NCBI RefSeq assembly: GCF_009866655.1
Contig: NZ_CP047420.1
Location: 186,001-250,000 of the forward strand
Source of the DNA: Rathayibacter sp. VKM Ac-2804
Lineage (GTDB): Bacteria > Actinomycetota > Actinomycetes > Actinomycetales > Microbacteriaceae
Direction of reading: 5' to 3'
Length of the DNA: 64,000 bases
Positions 27,009 through 33,844 of this stretch are shown one piece after another. The translations under genes were made by a program, and so were the position numbers. How positions within the stretch are numbered: the first letter of the stretch is position 1; each line of letters starts with the position of its first letter. Under the pieces are notes generated by a model that saw nothing but the letters and a program-made list of their open reading frames with translations, had not been told where the DNA came from and did not search any database.

Positions 27009-27137
27009 CTGCTCGAGACGTCGGGAGGCATCGATTCCGTCAGCAGTGACGTGAACGCGTCATCGTTGTGCTTGAAGCGCCCGGAATTTGCCTGGTGCGG
27101 TGCGAGGGTCCCACCCTGGTGTGCATCTACGCCGATA
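27009..27137 (+). repeat. Duplicated upstream block, copy 1 (partner at 29299-29427)
   Basis: About 129 bases, starting GCTCGAGACGTCGGGAGGCA, match 29299-29427 with few differences; a more diverged relative lies at 27952-28042 before the second paralogue. In the intact third copy this block directly precedes the start of the Tat-exported protein gene, so it is the 5' region of that gene family. Confidence 0.85.
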
Positions 27138-27528
27138 CGATTCCGCGTCCTATGCCGGGGTCGCCCTGGAGGTGCGGTGGACTGCCACGCTGCCGGTCGT
27201 CGTGGGGACCTCCTACACCTTCCTCTATCGGGCCGGGGGCAAGTGGGGGCAGACCCTCAGTGCCGCCACTTGGGGCGCGCAGTACGCCCGGCTCGAGATC
27301 GACGGGGCTGTCGTCTCACGCGTGTACAGCACCGACACGAGCCAGGTCGCCGGCGAGCAGCTGACCAAGGATTTCTCCTTCATCGACTACTCCACCCTGT
27401 GGGTGGCGAAGACCACGGGATCGGCTCAGCTCGTCTGGCACTTCACGGTTCCCGGGCGACGAGGAGTGAAGACCGAGGCGAACGACGACATCCGCATCAC
27501 GCTGCCGCTCATCGTTTGCTCCTCGTAG
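27088..27528 (+). pseudogene. Tat-exported beta-sandwich protein, copy 1, 5'-deleted
   Basis: The reading frame encodes the C-terminal two thirds of the family (YAGVALEVRW, VVVGTSYTFLYRAGGKW, YARLEIDGAVVSRVYSTDTS, DDIRITLPLIVCSS) but has no signal peptide and no N-terminal cysteine. At about 27137 the sequence passes straight from the family's upstream block into the middle of the gene, so an internal deletion removed the start and the first ~85 codons. The initiator in the 146-codon open frame is therefore accidental. The closest relative is the copy at 29474. Confidence 0.78.
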
Positions 27529-27559
27529 GGCGCCGAGCAGCCCGTGGGGCGGGCCTGTG

Positions 27560-27724
27560 CATGCTGATCGAGGAGCCCAGGGGGCGGGCCCCTCCATGCT
27601 GATCGAGTAGCCCGCGCAGCGGGCGTATCGAGATCCACCACCGTCAGAACACGAGTCTGCAGACCCGCCCTGCTGGTGATGGCGGGGTCTCGATACGCCC
27701 CTGCAGGGCTACTCGACCACCATG
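27560..27724 (+). repeat. REP composite element A (inverted copy, GTCTGCAGAC core, direct copy)
   Basis: A degenerate inverted piece at 27560-27594 is followed by a full inverted copy 27595-27634 (CATGCTGATCGAGTAGCC ... CGTATCGAGA), a spacer with the palindrome GTCTGCAGAC at 27655-27664, and a direct copy 27688-27724. The same order occurs at 35115, 43520 and 63601. Confidence 0.85.
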
Positions 27725-27779
27725 ACGCGGCGCCGCCGCGTCCTTTCCCTCACCACCGAGACGCGAAGCGGCTTCGCCG

Positions 27780-27814
27780 CTCGATACGCCGCGGCGGGGC
27801 TACTCGACCAGCAT
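27780..27814 (+). repeat. REP-like element, single direct copy
   Basis: CTCGATACGCC-GCGGC-GGGGCTACTCGACCAGCATG. It ends six bases before a remnant of a fourth Tat-protein paralogue. Confidence 0.85.
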
Positions 27815-27819
27815 GGTCG

Positions 27820-27840
27820 CCGCTGATCGCCTGCTCGTAG
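27820..27840 (+). pseudogene. 3' remnant of a fourth Tat-protein paralogue
   Basis: Six codons plus stop (Pro-Leu-Ile-Ala-Cys-Ser-stop) match the end of the family (LPIITCS, MPVITCS). The 3' flank GAGCGCCGGTCCGAGC also resembles the flank after the copy at 28775. Everything upstream is replaced by the REP copy at 27780-27814. Confidence 0.5.
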
Positions 27841-28121
27841 GAGCGCCGGTCCGAGCGGCTCTCGTTCCGCTTCCCGCAGGTGGGCGGCGGGTCCGGTGCC
27901 GACGAGGTGCTGTCAGGAGCGAAGCCGCGGTCGGTGGTCATCGGGACGGAGGGTGACGCGAAAGCGCCATCGCTGTGCTTCGGCCGCCAGGAGATCGCCT
28001 GACGCGGTGCGAGGGCTGCACGCTCGTCGACAGGCGTGCCGATGCGGATTCGATCTCGACCCGGACGGGCGCCGAGACGAGCCGCGACAGCGGACGCACC
28101 TCGACCCTGGGAGACGCATTC
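27841..28121. other. 5' region of Tat-protein copy 2
   Basis: 281 bases without a convincing gene. Positions 27952-28042 are a diverged form of the upstream block seen at 27009 and 29299 (for example CTGTGCTTCGGCC and GCGGTGCGAGGGC). An open frame in phase with the next gene extends back to 27975, but the Tat signal and the ribosome-binding site place the start at 28122. Confidence 0.5.
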
Positions 28122-28775
28122 ATGACGCACGACGACCTAACTGCAACGACCTCGGCGGACGACCGCGCGGTCAGACGGCGCTCGCTCGTCGCCACCGGGG
28201 TCTGGACGCTGCCCGTCGTCGCCATGGCGACGGCGGCGCCGTCCGCAGCAGCATCTCTCTCTCGTGCGGTGTGCCCGAGCATCGCCGAGGCCTACCAGTG
28301 GGGACGCCTGGACAACGGCAACGGCACTCAGGGGCCGTCCGGCTTCGAGGAGGAGGACGGCGTCGTCTTCTTCCGCCAGGGGTCGGACAATGCGAAGTGG
28401 TTCTTGGGAGTCGACTTGGACGTCACACTGGGGGCCTACATGGCGGTCACCACGGGTACCACGTACACCTTCGCGTTCCGGGCCGGTGGAAACACAGCGA
28501 GGGGCATCCCTTCCGTGGCTCGCGGGCCGCAGTCCGTTCGCTTCGAAATCGAGGGGGCTGTCGTCTCACCCGTGTACAGCACCGATACGAGCCAGATCAG
28601 CGGCGTGCAGCTGAGCAAGGAATTCTCCTGGGGCGACTACTCCTTCGAGTGGGTGGCGAAGACCACGGGAGCGGTCAACGTCCGCTGGCACTTCACCGTG
28701 CCCGGAAAACGGAGCTCGCAAAGGCTGGGGTTCGACGACATCCGCGTCACGATGCCGGTCATCACCTGCTCGTAG
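28122..28775 (+). CDS. Tat-exported beta-sandwich protein, copy 2
   Basis: 217 residues, function unknown. Residues ~18-46 are a twin-arginine-type signal (AVRRRSLVATGVWTLPVV ... AAPSAAAS), a form widespread in Microbacteriaceae exported proteins. The mature part has one cysteine near its start (VCPSIAEAYQ) and one at the very end (MPVITCS), positioned to clamp the first and last strands. The middle reads GTTYTFAFRAGG, VRFEIEGAVVSPVYSTDTS and VRWHFTVPGK, a jelly-roll/galactose-binding-like pattern. ATG at 28122 with CTGGGAG upstream. The most diverged of the paralogues; a truncated GntR gene follows 81 bases downstream. Confidence 0.75.
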   Translation: MTHDDLTATTSADDRAVRRRSLVATGVWTLPVVAMATAAPSAAASLSRAVCPSIAEAYQWGRLDNGNGTQGPSGFEEEDGVVFFRQGSDNAKWFLGVDLDVTLGAYMAVTTGTTYTFAFRAGGNTARGIPSVARGPQSVRFEIEGAVVSPVYSTDTSQISGVQLSKEFSWGDYSFEWVAKTTGAVNVRWHFTVPGKRSSQRLGFDDIRVTMPVITCS

Positions 28776-28856
28776 CGGGACCGGTCCGGCTGTGGAGCTC
28801 CTCGCAGTGGATCCGCCGTCGCGCGGACTCGTGCCGCCGGTAGCGTGAGCCGCACG

Positions 28857-29144
28857 ATGCCCGTCGACTCCGCCCTCGAGGCCGCCGGCTCCGGGACCCG
28901 TCTCCAGCGCCGCGTGGCCGAGGGGCTCGGGCGCGAGATCGCGTCGGGGGTCCGACCGGCGGACTCCCGGATCGTGCCCGAGGAGATCGGCCTCCGCTGC
29001 GACGTGTCGCGAACCGCGGTGCGCGAGGCCTTCCGCGCTCTCGAGGCCCGCGGGATGATCCGCGCTCGCCCGCGCGCGGGGACGCAGGTCCAGCCGGAGA
29101 AGGCGCCGACGGCTCGGTGCGGGAGCGGCCGGCGGCGACGCTGA
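28857..29144 (+). pseudogene. GntR regulator, truncated and fused to a cupin fragment
   Basis: Codons 1-80 are almost identical to the start of the intact GntR gene at 30236 (VDSALEA-GSG, LQRRVAEGLGREIASGVRPA, TAVREAFRALEARGMIRARP). After Gln-Pro-Glu at ~29100 homology stops abruptly and the frame runs into a displaced piece of the DUF985 cupin gene out of its own frame, ending at 29144. The chimera keeps the winged helix but lacks the whole FCD effector domain. It might make a short DNA-binding protein, but is most simply a pseudogene. Confidence 0.8.
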
Positions 29145-29228
29145 TCGTGTTCCTGCTGCCGGCGGCGGAGGACGCGGTGGTGAGCTGCCTGGTGTCGCCG
29201 GGGTTCGACTTCTCGATGCCGGAGTAGG
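29102..29228 (+). pseudogene. Displaced, internally deleted copy of the DUF985 cupin gene
   Basis: 29102-29164 equals 19489-19560 of the cupin gene and 29165-29228 equals the gene's end (about 19749-19820), one base differing. The missing ~185 bases fall between two GCCGGCG/CCGGCGG tracts; a further 9-base loss lies between two GACTTC repeats. Both are deletion between short direct repeats. A REP copy starts 10 bases after the stop. Confidence 0.88.
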
Positions 29229-29237
29229 GGTGGCGGG

Positions 29238-29276
29238 TCTCGATACGCCGCCGGAGGCGGCTACTCGACCAGCATG
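29238..29276 (+). repeat. REP-like element, single direct copy
   Basis: TCTCGATACGCC-GCCGGAGGC-GGCTACTCGACCAGCATG, situated between the cupin fragment and the duplicated upstream block of Tat-protein copy 3. Confidence 0.85.
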
Positions 29277-29298
29277 AACGTGCGCAGCGGCGGCTGGA

Positions 29299-29427
29299 CT
29301 GCTCGAGACGTCGGGAGGCACGGATCCCGTCAGCAGTGACGTGAACGCGTCATCGTTGTGCTTCAGCTGCCCGGAATTCGCCTGGTGCGGTGCGAGGGCA
29401 CCACCTTGGTGTGCAGGTACGCCGACG
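29299..29427 (+). repeat. Duplicated upstream block, copy 3
   Basis: Partner of 27009-27137, offset by 2290 bases. It lies 47 bases before the Tat-protein start at 29474 and so represents the native position of the block. Nearly all of it is conserved between the copies although it does not encode a recognisable protein. Confidence 0.85.
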
Positions 29428-29473
29428 TCAGCCGCGACAGCGGTCGTACCTCGACACCTCGGGAGACCCACTC

Positions 29474-30124
29474 ATGACGCACGACGACGAACACCCGACG
29501 ACCTCCGACGGTCACGGCGCAGTGGAACGGCGCACGCTCGTCGCCGGGGCGGTCTGGACGCTGCCCGTCGTCGCCCTGGCGACGGCGGCTCCGGCTGCAG
29601 CGGCGTCTCCCGCTGCGTGCCCCGTCCTCACCGACCCCTCGCAGTGGCGGCGCTACAGCAGCGGCTACGGCGACCACGGTGCGTCCACCATCAGGGAGGA
29701 AGGCGGCCGCTACTTGTACTACCAGGAAGAAGACGACTCGAGGTCCTTCGAAGGGCTCAACCTGGACGTCTGGTGGGTGGCGCAGCTGCCGGTCGTCGCG
29801 GGCACCACCTACACCTTCCTCTATCGAGCCGGTGGCAGGTACGCGGACAGCCTCACCCCGGCGACCCGCGGCCCTCAGTACGCCCGACTCGAGATCGACG
29901 GCGCTGCCGTCTCGCCCGACTACAGCACCGATACGAGCCAGTACGGCAAGGTGCAGCTGACCACGGACTTCTCCTTGGTCGACTACTCCTCGCTGTGGGT
30001 GGCGAAGACCACCGGGACCGTGCAGCTCATCTGGCACTTCGTCGTTCCGGGGCGGAAAGGCGTGACGACCGACGCGAACGACGACATCCGCATCACGCTG
30101 CCGATCATCACCTGCTCTCCGTAG
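29474..30124 (+). CDS. Tat-exported beta-sandwich protein, copy 3
   Basis: 216 residues, same family as the gene at 28122. Twin-arginine-type signal at residues ~16-44 (AVERRTLVAGAVWTLPVV, AAPAAAASPA), cysteine at the start of the mature protein (ACPVLTDPSQW) and a last-strand cysteine (LPIITCSP). Core motifs are VVAGTTYTFLYRAGGRY, YARLEIDGAAVSPDYSTDTS and LIWHFVVPGRKG. Intact, with GGGAG about 9 bases before the ATG. An intact GntR regulator gene follows 111 bases downstream, the same pairing as for copy 2 and its truncated GntR, so gene pair plus upstream block was the duplicated unit. Ligand or function unknown. Confidence 0.77.
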   Translation: MTHDDEHPTTSDGHGAVERRTLVAGAVWTLPVVALATAAPAAAASPAACPVLTDPSQWRRYSSGYGDHGASTIREEGGRYLYYQEEDDSRSFEGLNLDVWWVAQLPVVAGTTYTFLYRAGGRYADSLTPATRGPQYARLEIDGAAVSPDYSTDTSQYGKVQLTTDFSLVDYSSLWVAKTTGTVQLIWHFVVPGRKGVTTDANDDIRITLPIITCSP

Positions 30125-30235
30125 CACCGGGTCGAGCGACGGGATCGCTCGGTCGGCGGGGGGCGCTGCACGGTGATCGAGGAGGCTGCGGCGGGCCAGG
30201 GGTGCGTGGACCGGGCGGGTATCGTGAGCCGCATC

Positions 30236-30967
30236 ATGCCCGTCGACTCCGCCCTCGAGGCCTCCGGCTCCGGCAGACGCCTGCAGCGCCGGGTCGCCGA
30301 GGGGCTCGGGCGGGAGATCGCGTCGGGGGTCCGACCGGCGGACTCGCAGATCGTGCCCGAGGAGATCGGCCGCCGCTACGACGTGTCGCGGACGGTGGTG
30401 CGCGAGGCCTTCCGTGCTCTCGAGGCGCGGGGGATGATCCGAGCGAGGCCGCGCGCGGGGACGCAGGTCCAGCCGGAGAGCTCGTGGAACCTTCTCGATC
30501 CCGACGTGATCCAGTGGCGGGCCACAGGGCCGGCCGGGGAGACGCAGCTGCAGGAGCTCCTCCTGCTGCGCGAGGCGGTCGAGCCGGCCGCGGCCCGGCT
30601 CTTCGCGTCGCGGGGCGGGACGGTTCGGCGCGAGGAGCTGTCGGCCGCGGCGGCGGAGCTCGCTCTCGCGGCCGAGGCGCGATCGCTGCCCCGGTTCACG
30701 AGCGCCGATCAGAGCTTCCACCGGATCCTGGTCGAGGGGTCGGGCAACGCTGTGCTCGCCCAGCTGCTCGGCACCATCGCGGCCGCGCTCGACAGCAGGT
30801 ACGGCAGCGGCGTGCCGACCTTCACCGCCGCCACCGATCGTGCGGTCGACCAGCATCGGCGGCTCGCGGAGGCGATCGCCGCCGGCGACGCAGATCGTGC
30901 GGAGGCCGAGGCACGCACGCTCGTCCGAGACACCGCTGAGGAGATCCGGGCGACGCCGACCGGCTGA
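30236..30967 (+). CDS. GntR family regulator, FCD (FadR-C) type
   Basis: 243 residues: winged helix-turn-helix at ~12-80 (GREIASGVRPADSQIVPEEI, VSRTVVREAFRALEARGMI), then an all-helical FCD effector domain with LREAVEPAAARLFA, FHRILVEGSGN and the C-terminal DQHRRLAEAIAAGDADRAEA. The histidine and acidic pattern fits a metal-binding FCD domain of sugar-acid or organic-acid regulators. ATG at 30236; a GTG twelve bases upstream is possible. It stands 29 bases from the convergent SDR gene at 30997, and may control the two divergent SDR genes. Confidence 0.88.
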   Translation: MPVDSALEASGSGRRLQRRVAEGLGREIASGVRPADSQIVPEEIGRRYDVSRTVVREAFRALEARGMIRARPRAGTQVQPESSWNLLDPDVIQWRATGPAGETQLQELLLLREAVEPAAARLFASRGGTVRREELSAAAAELALAAEARSLPRFTSADQSFHRILVEGSGNAVLAQLLGTIAAALDSRYGSGVPTFTAATDRAVDQHRRLAEAIAAGDADRAEAEARTLVRDTAEEIRATPTG

Positions 30968-30996
30968 GGGTCACCGGAGATCGGCGCCGGACTCGA

Positions 30997-31767
30997 TCAC
31001 TCCGGGGGCGCGAGGCCCTCGTAGGCGCGGCTGGGGATCTGCGTGGCGAGCTTCCCGCCGCTGATGTCGACGAGGGTGCCGGTGATGTAGTCCGCCGCGT
31101 CGCTCGACAGGAAGCAGAGCAGATCGGCGATGTCGTCGGGCGTGCCCCAGCGGCGCAGGCTCAGCGTGTCGAGGAGCCGCGCCTTCGCCGCCTCGGGCAT
31201 GTCCGCGAAGCCGTTCATCGCGGTGGGGATCATCCCCGGTGCGTAGGCGTTGACGGTGATGCCCCACGGCCCGAGCTCGCCGGCGAGGACCCGGGTGAAC
31301 TGCACGACGGCCGCCTTCGACGCTCCGTAGGCGGCGGCGCCGATGCTCGGCACGATCGCCGCGAACGAGGCGGCGCTGATGATGCGACCCCGGCCGCGCG
31401 CCTTCATCACCGGGATGACGGCCTGCGACACGAGGAAGGTGCCGCGGACGTTCACGTCGAACGCAGCGTCCCAGCGCGACGGGTCGAGGGTCTCGATGCT
31501 GCCCTCGACGTTGATGCCGGCGTTGTTCACCAGGACGTCGACGTGACCGAAGCGCTCCACCACCGCGTCGATCGCCGTCCGCACCGAGGCGGGATCCGTG
31601 ACGTCGCAGACCAGCTGCTGCACCTCGTCCGCGGCGGGGGAGGGGAAGGCCAGATCGAGTGCGGCGACCCGCGCGCCCTCCGCCGTGAAGCGGTCGACGA
31701 TCGCGCGGCCGATGCCGCGTCCGCCTCCGGTGACCACGACGACCAGGCCGGTGAGATCGATGAGCAC
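30997..31767 (-). CDS. SDR family oxidoreductase
   Basis: 256 residues of the classical short-chain dehydrogenase family: cofactor motif VTGGGRGIGRAIVDRF (TGxxxGxG), DVTDP, NNAG within VLVNNAGIN, the catalytic serine in ISAASF, and YGASK (Y-x3-K). After the N-terminal beta strand an acidic residue (ALDLA) suggests NAD(H) preference. It begins ATG at 31767 with GGAGG upstream and is divergent from another SDR gene, sharing a 58-base AT-rich control region. Confidence 0.88.
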   Translation of the reverse strand: MLIDLTGLVVVVTGGGRGIGRAIVDRFTAEGARVAALDLAFPSPAADEVQQLVCDVTDPASVRTAIDAVVERFGHVDVLVNNAGINVEGSIETLDPSRWDAAFDVNVRGTFLVSQAVIPVMKARGRGRIISAASFAAIVPSIGAAAYGASKAAVVQFTRVLAGELGPWGITVNAYAPGMIPTAMNGFADMPEAAKARLLDTLSLRRWGTPDDIADLLCFLSSDAADYITGTLVDISGGKLATQIPSRAYEGLAPPE

Positions 31768-31825
31768 GGGAAACCTCCATTAGTATGATTATTCTTTCGT
31801 CACCGTAGCACCGAGGGAGTACCGG
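31768..31825. promoter_or_regulatory. Divergent SDR promoter region with AT-rich candidate operator
   Basis: The only AT-rich stretch in this part, CATTAGTATGATTATTCTTT (31780-31799), lies between the two divergent SDR starts. TAGTATGATTAT can hold a -10 for either direction. FCD-type GntR regulators often bind sequences containing GTATGAT or similar, and a GntR gene is 30 bases downstream of the left SDR, so control by it is a reasonable guess. Confidence 0.35.
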
Positions 31826-32557
31826 ATGGACGCCGAGGACCCGCGCAAGGTCGTCTGGATCACGGGCGCCGGCTCCGGGATCGGAGCGGCGTCGGCCGAG
31901 CGCGCGGCGGCCCGCGGCTGGACGGTGGTGCTCAGCGGCAGGTCCCGCGAGCGCCTCGACGCGGTCGCCGAGCGGATCGGGAGTGCCGGCGGGGACGCTG
32001 TCGTCGTCCCTCTCGACGTGAGCGACGGGGAGGCGGTGCCCGCCGCCCGGGACGCGGTGCTGGCGGCGGCCGGCCGCATCGACGCGCTGGTCCTGTCCGC
32101 CGGGCTCAACTCCCCGCGGCGGACCTGGGGGGACCAGCGGATGAGCGAGCTCGAGGAGATCGTGCGCACCAACCTGCTGGGGCCGGTGGGCGTCATCGAC
32201 GCGGCCCTGCCGGAGCTGCGGGCGCACGCCGGCGCGGTGGTGCTCGTCTCCTCCTACTCGGCCTGGGCCTTCAGCCCCGTCGCGGGAGTCGCGTACAGCG
32301 CGAGCAAGAAGGCGCTGGCCGAGATCGCCCGCACCCTGAACGCACAGGAGTCCGCCTCGGGGATCCGCGCCTGCCACCTCTGCCCCGGCGACGTCGCGAC
32401 GGACTTCCTCCGCCACCGGCCCCAGGTCCCGGACGATCGGGCGCGCGCCCGGATGCTCGCGCCGGACGACGTCGCCCGTGCGGTCGAGTTCGTCCTGGAG
32501 TCGCCGGCCCACGTCCGCATCGACGAGCTGGTGATCTCGCCGGTGTCGCAGCGCTGA
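31826..32557 (+). CDS. SDR family oxidoreductase
   Basis: 243 residues of the short-chain dehydrogenase family: WITGAGSGIGAASAERAA (cofactor), LSGRSRERL (basic residues after the second strand, favouring NADPH), LDVSDGE, LSAGLNS in place of NNAG, VSSYSAW and YSASKKA. Divergent from the SDR at 30997. ATG at 31826 with GAGGGAG ahead. Substrate unknown; the paired SDRs with an FCD regulator suggest sugar-acid or polyol catabolism. Confidence 0.86.
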   Translation: MDAEDPRKVVWITGAGSGIGAASAERAAARGWTVVLSGRSRERLDAVAERIGSAGGDAVVVPLDVSDGEAVPAARDAVLAAAGRIDALVLSAGLNSPRRTWGDQRMSELEEIVRTNLLGPVGVIDAALPELRAHAGAVVLVSSYSAWAFSPVAGVAYSASKKALAEIARTLNAQESASGIRACHLCPGDVATDFLRHRPQVPDDRARARMLAPDDVARAVEFVLESPAHVRIDELVISPVSQR

Positions 32558-32570
32558 CGGCCGCTCGCCG

Positions 32571-32593
32571 CGGGACGCGGCGTATCGAGACCC
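32571..32593 (-). repeat. Partial REP-like element
   Basis: Only the arm GGCGTATCGAGACCCGCC of an inverted copy remains, directly after the SDR stop. Confidence 0.6.
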
Positions 32594-32627
32594 GCCCGCC
32601 GGACCATCGCCCGCGGAACCCCCGGCG

Positions 32628-33641
32628 TCAGCCGGAGGACTCGCGGGGGACGAGGCGCACGGGCATGGAGCGGACGCCCGGCGTCGCGCGGCCGTGGATG
32701 GCGTGGGAGAGCTCCTCGGCGGCGGCGCGGCCGAGGGCCTCGAGCTGCATGTCGATACTGGTGAGCGGGGGGCGGGCGGCCTCGACGAGGAGGTCCCAGT
32801 TGTCGAAGCCGACGACGGCGACGTCGCGCGGCACGGGGTGCCCGCTCTCGCGCAGGTGGTCGAGGGCGCCGCGGGCGATCTGGTCGCTCGCGCAGATGAT
32901 GGCGTCGAGATCGGGGTGCGCGGCGAGCAGCGACTCGGCGCACTGGCGGCCCCAGCTCTCCGACCACTGGCCGTAGAGGACGTCGCCGCCGACCAGCGGG
33001 AGGCCCGCCTCCGTCAGTGCCCGCTCGACGCCGCGGGCCCGGTCGTGGGCGGCGGTGTAGCTGGGCTCGCCGTTGATCAGCGCGATGCGGGTGCGCCCGC
33101 GCTCGATCAGGTGGCGGGCGGCGAGCACGCCGGCGAGCGTGTTGTCGGGAGTGAAGGACGAGTCGCGCTCGTCCTCGGAGGGCGCGTAGGCGTAGACCAC
33201 GGGGACGGGGATCGTCGCGGTGATCGACGGCCGCGGGTTGGTCGTCCGGCCGAGCACGACGATGCCGTCGACGCGCTTGGCCAGCAGGTTCTTGATGTGG
33301 TGCTGCTCGCGGATCGAGTCGCCGCGGGCGTCGCAGAGGAAGACCGAGGTGGAGCCGGCGCCGAACGCGTCCTCGGCGCCGAGGAGCACCGGCAGCACGA
33401 AGCGGTTGTCGAGATCGTTGGTGAGCATGCCGATCGTGCCGGTGCGCCGCGAGTTGAGGGCCTGCGCGAACGGGTTCGGCGTGAAGGAGAGCGCGGCGGC
33501 GGCGTCGAGCACCTTCTGGCGGGTCTCGGCGCGGACCTGATCGCGGCCGTTGAGCGCCTTGGAGGCGGTGGCGATCGAGACGCCGGCCTCGCGGGCGACG
33601 TCGGTCAGCGTGATGGTGCCCGTGGGCTTGCGCGGCGCGAT
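32628..33641 (-). CDS. LacI family transcriptional regulator of the arabinoside operon
   Basis: 337 residues: HTH starting TITLTDVAREAGVSIATASK, hinge FAQALNSRRTG, sensor domain IGMLTNDLDNRFVLPVLLGA, and VGFDNWD near the C-terminus. The start is unusual: the best ribosome-binding site GGAGGAGG (33654-33647) points to an ATC codon at 33641, giving IAPRKPTGTIT, and no ATG or GTG lies within the conserved part. The nearest conventional start is a GTG at 33722, which adds 27 residues encoded by promoter-like sequence. Divergent from the solute-binding-protein gene and presumably its repressor. Confidence 0.8.
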   Translation of the reverse strand: MAPRKPTGTITLTDVAREAGVSIATASKALNGRDQVRAETRQKVLDAAAALSFTPNPFAQALNSRRTGTIGMLTNDLDNRFVLPVLLGAEDAFGAGSTSVFLCDARGDSIREQHHIKNLLAKRVDGIVVLGRTTNPRPSITATIPVPVVYAYAPSEDERDSSFTPDNTLAGVLAARHLIERGRTRIALINGEPSYTAAHDRARGVERALTEAGLPLVGGDVLYGQWSESWGRQCAESLLAAHPDLDAIICASDQIARGALDHLRESGHPVPRDVAVVGFDNWDLLVEAARPPLTSIDMQLEALGRAAAEELSHAIHGRATPGVRSMPVRLVPRESSG

Positions 33642-33730
33642 GACGTCCTCCTCCCGCGGGACGCCGGTGCGCCCTGGACGATCCTCGCACAGGATCCCGC
33701 GAACCGAAAACACCGAAAACACGCCATCTC

Positions 33731-33777
33731 TTGACGCCGCCTCCCCGCCGTGTCTACTTTGAACCCGCAGAAAGTAG
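33731..33777 (+). promoter_or_regulatory. Promoter and LacI-type operator of the arabinoside ABC/GH127 operon
   Basis: TTGACG (33731-33736) and TACTTT (33755-33760) are 18 bases apart. The -10 lies inside a 7-bp inverted repeat CTACTTT (33754-33760) / AAAGTAG (33771-33777) with a 10-base spacer. An operator on the -10 and start site is the standard way a LacI repressor works, and such a gene is divergent here. Confidence 0.55.
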
Positions 33778-33844
33778 TTTCGGTCCGGCGCACCGTCCGG
33801 CCCCCACGCACCACCACCCGTCAACGACGAAGGGAACATCCGCG

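Noticed and set aside
27975..28121. N-terminal extension of Tat-protein copy 2
   Set aside because: It is in frame, but the twin-arginine signal and GGGAG site place the start at 28122, and copy 3 agrees.
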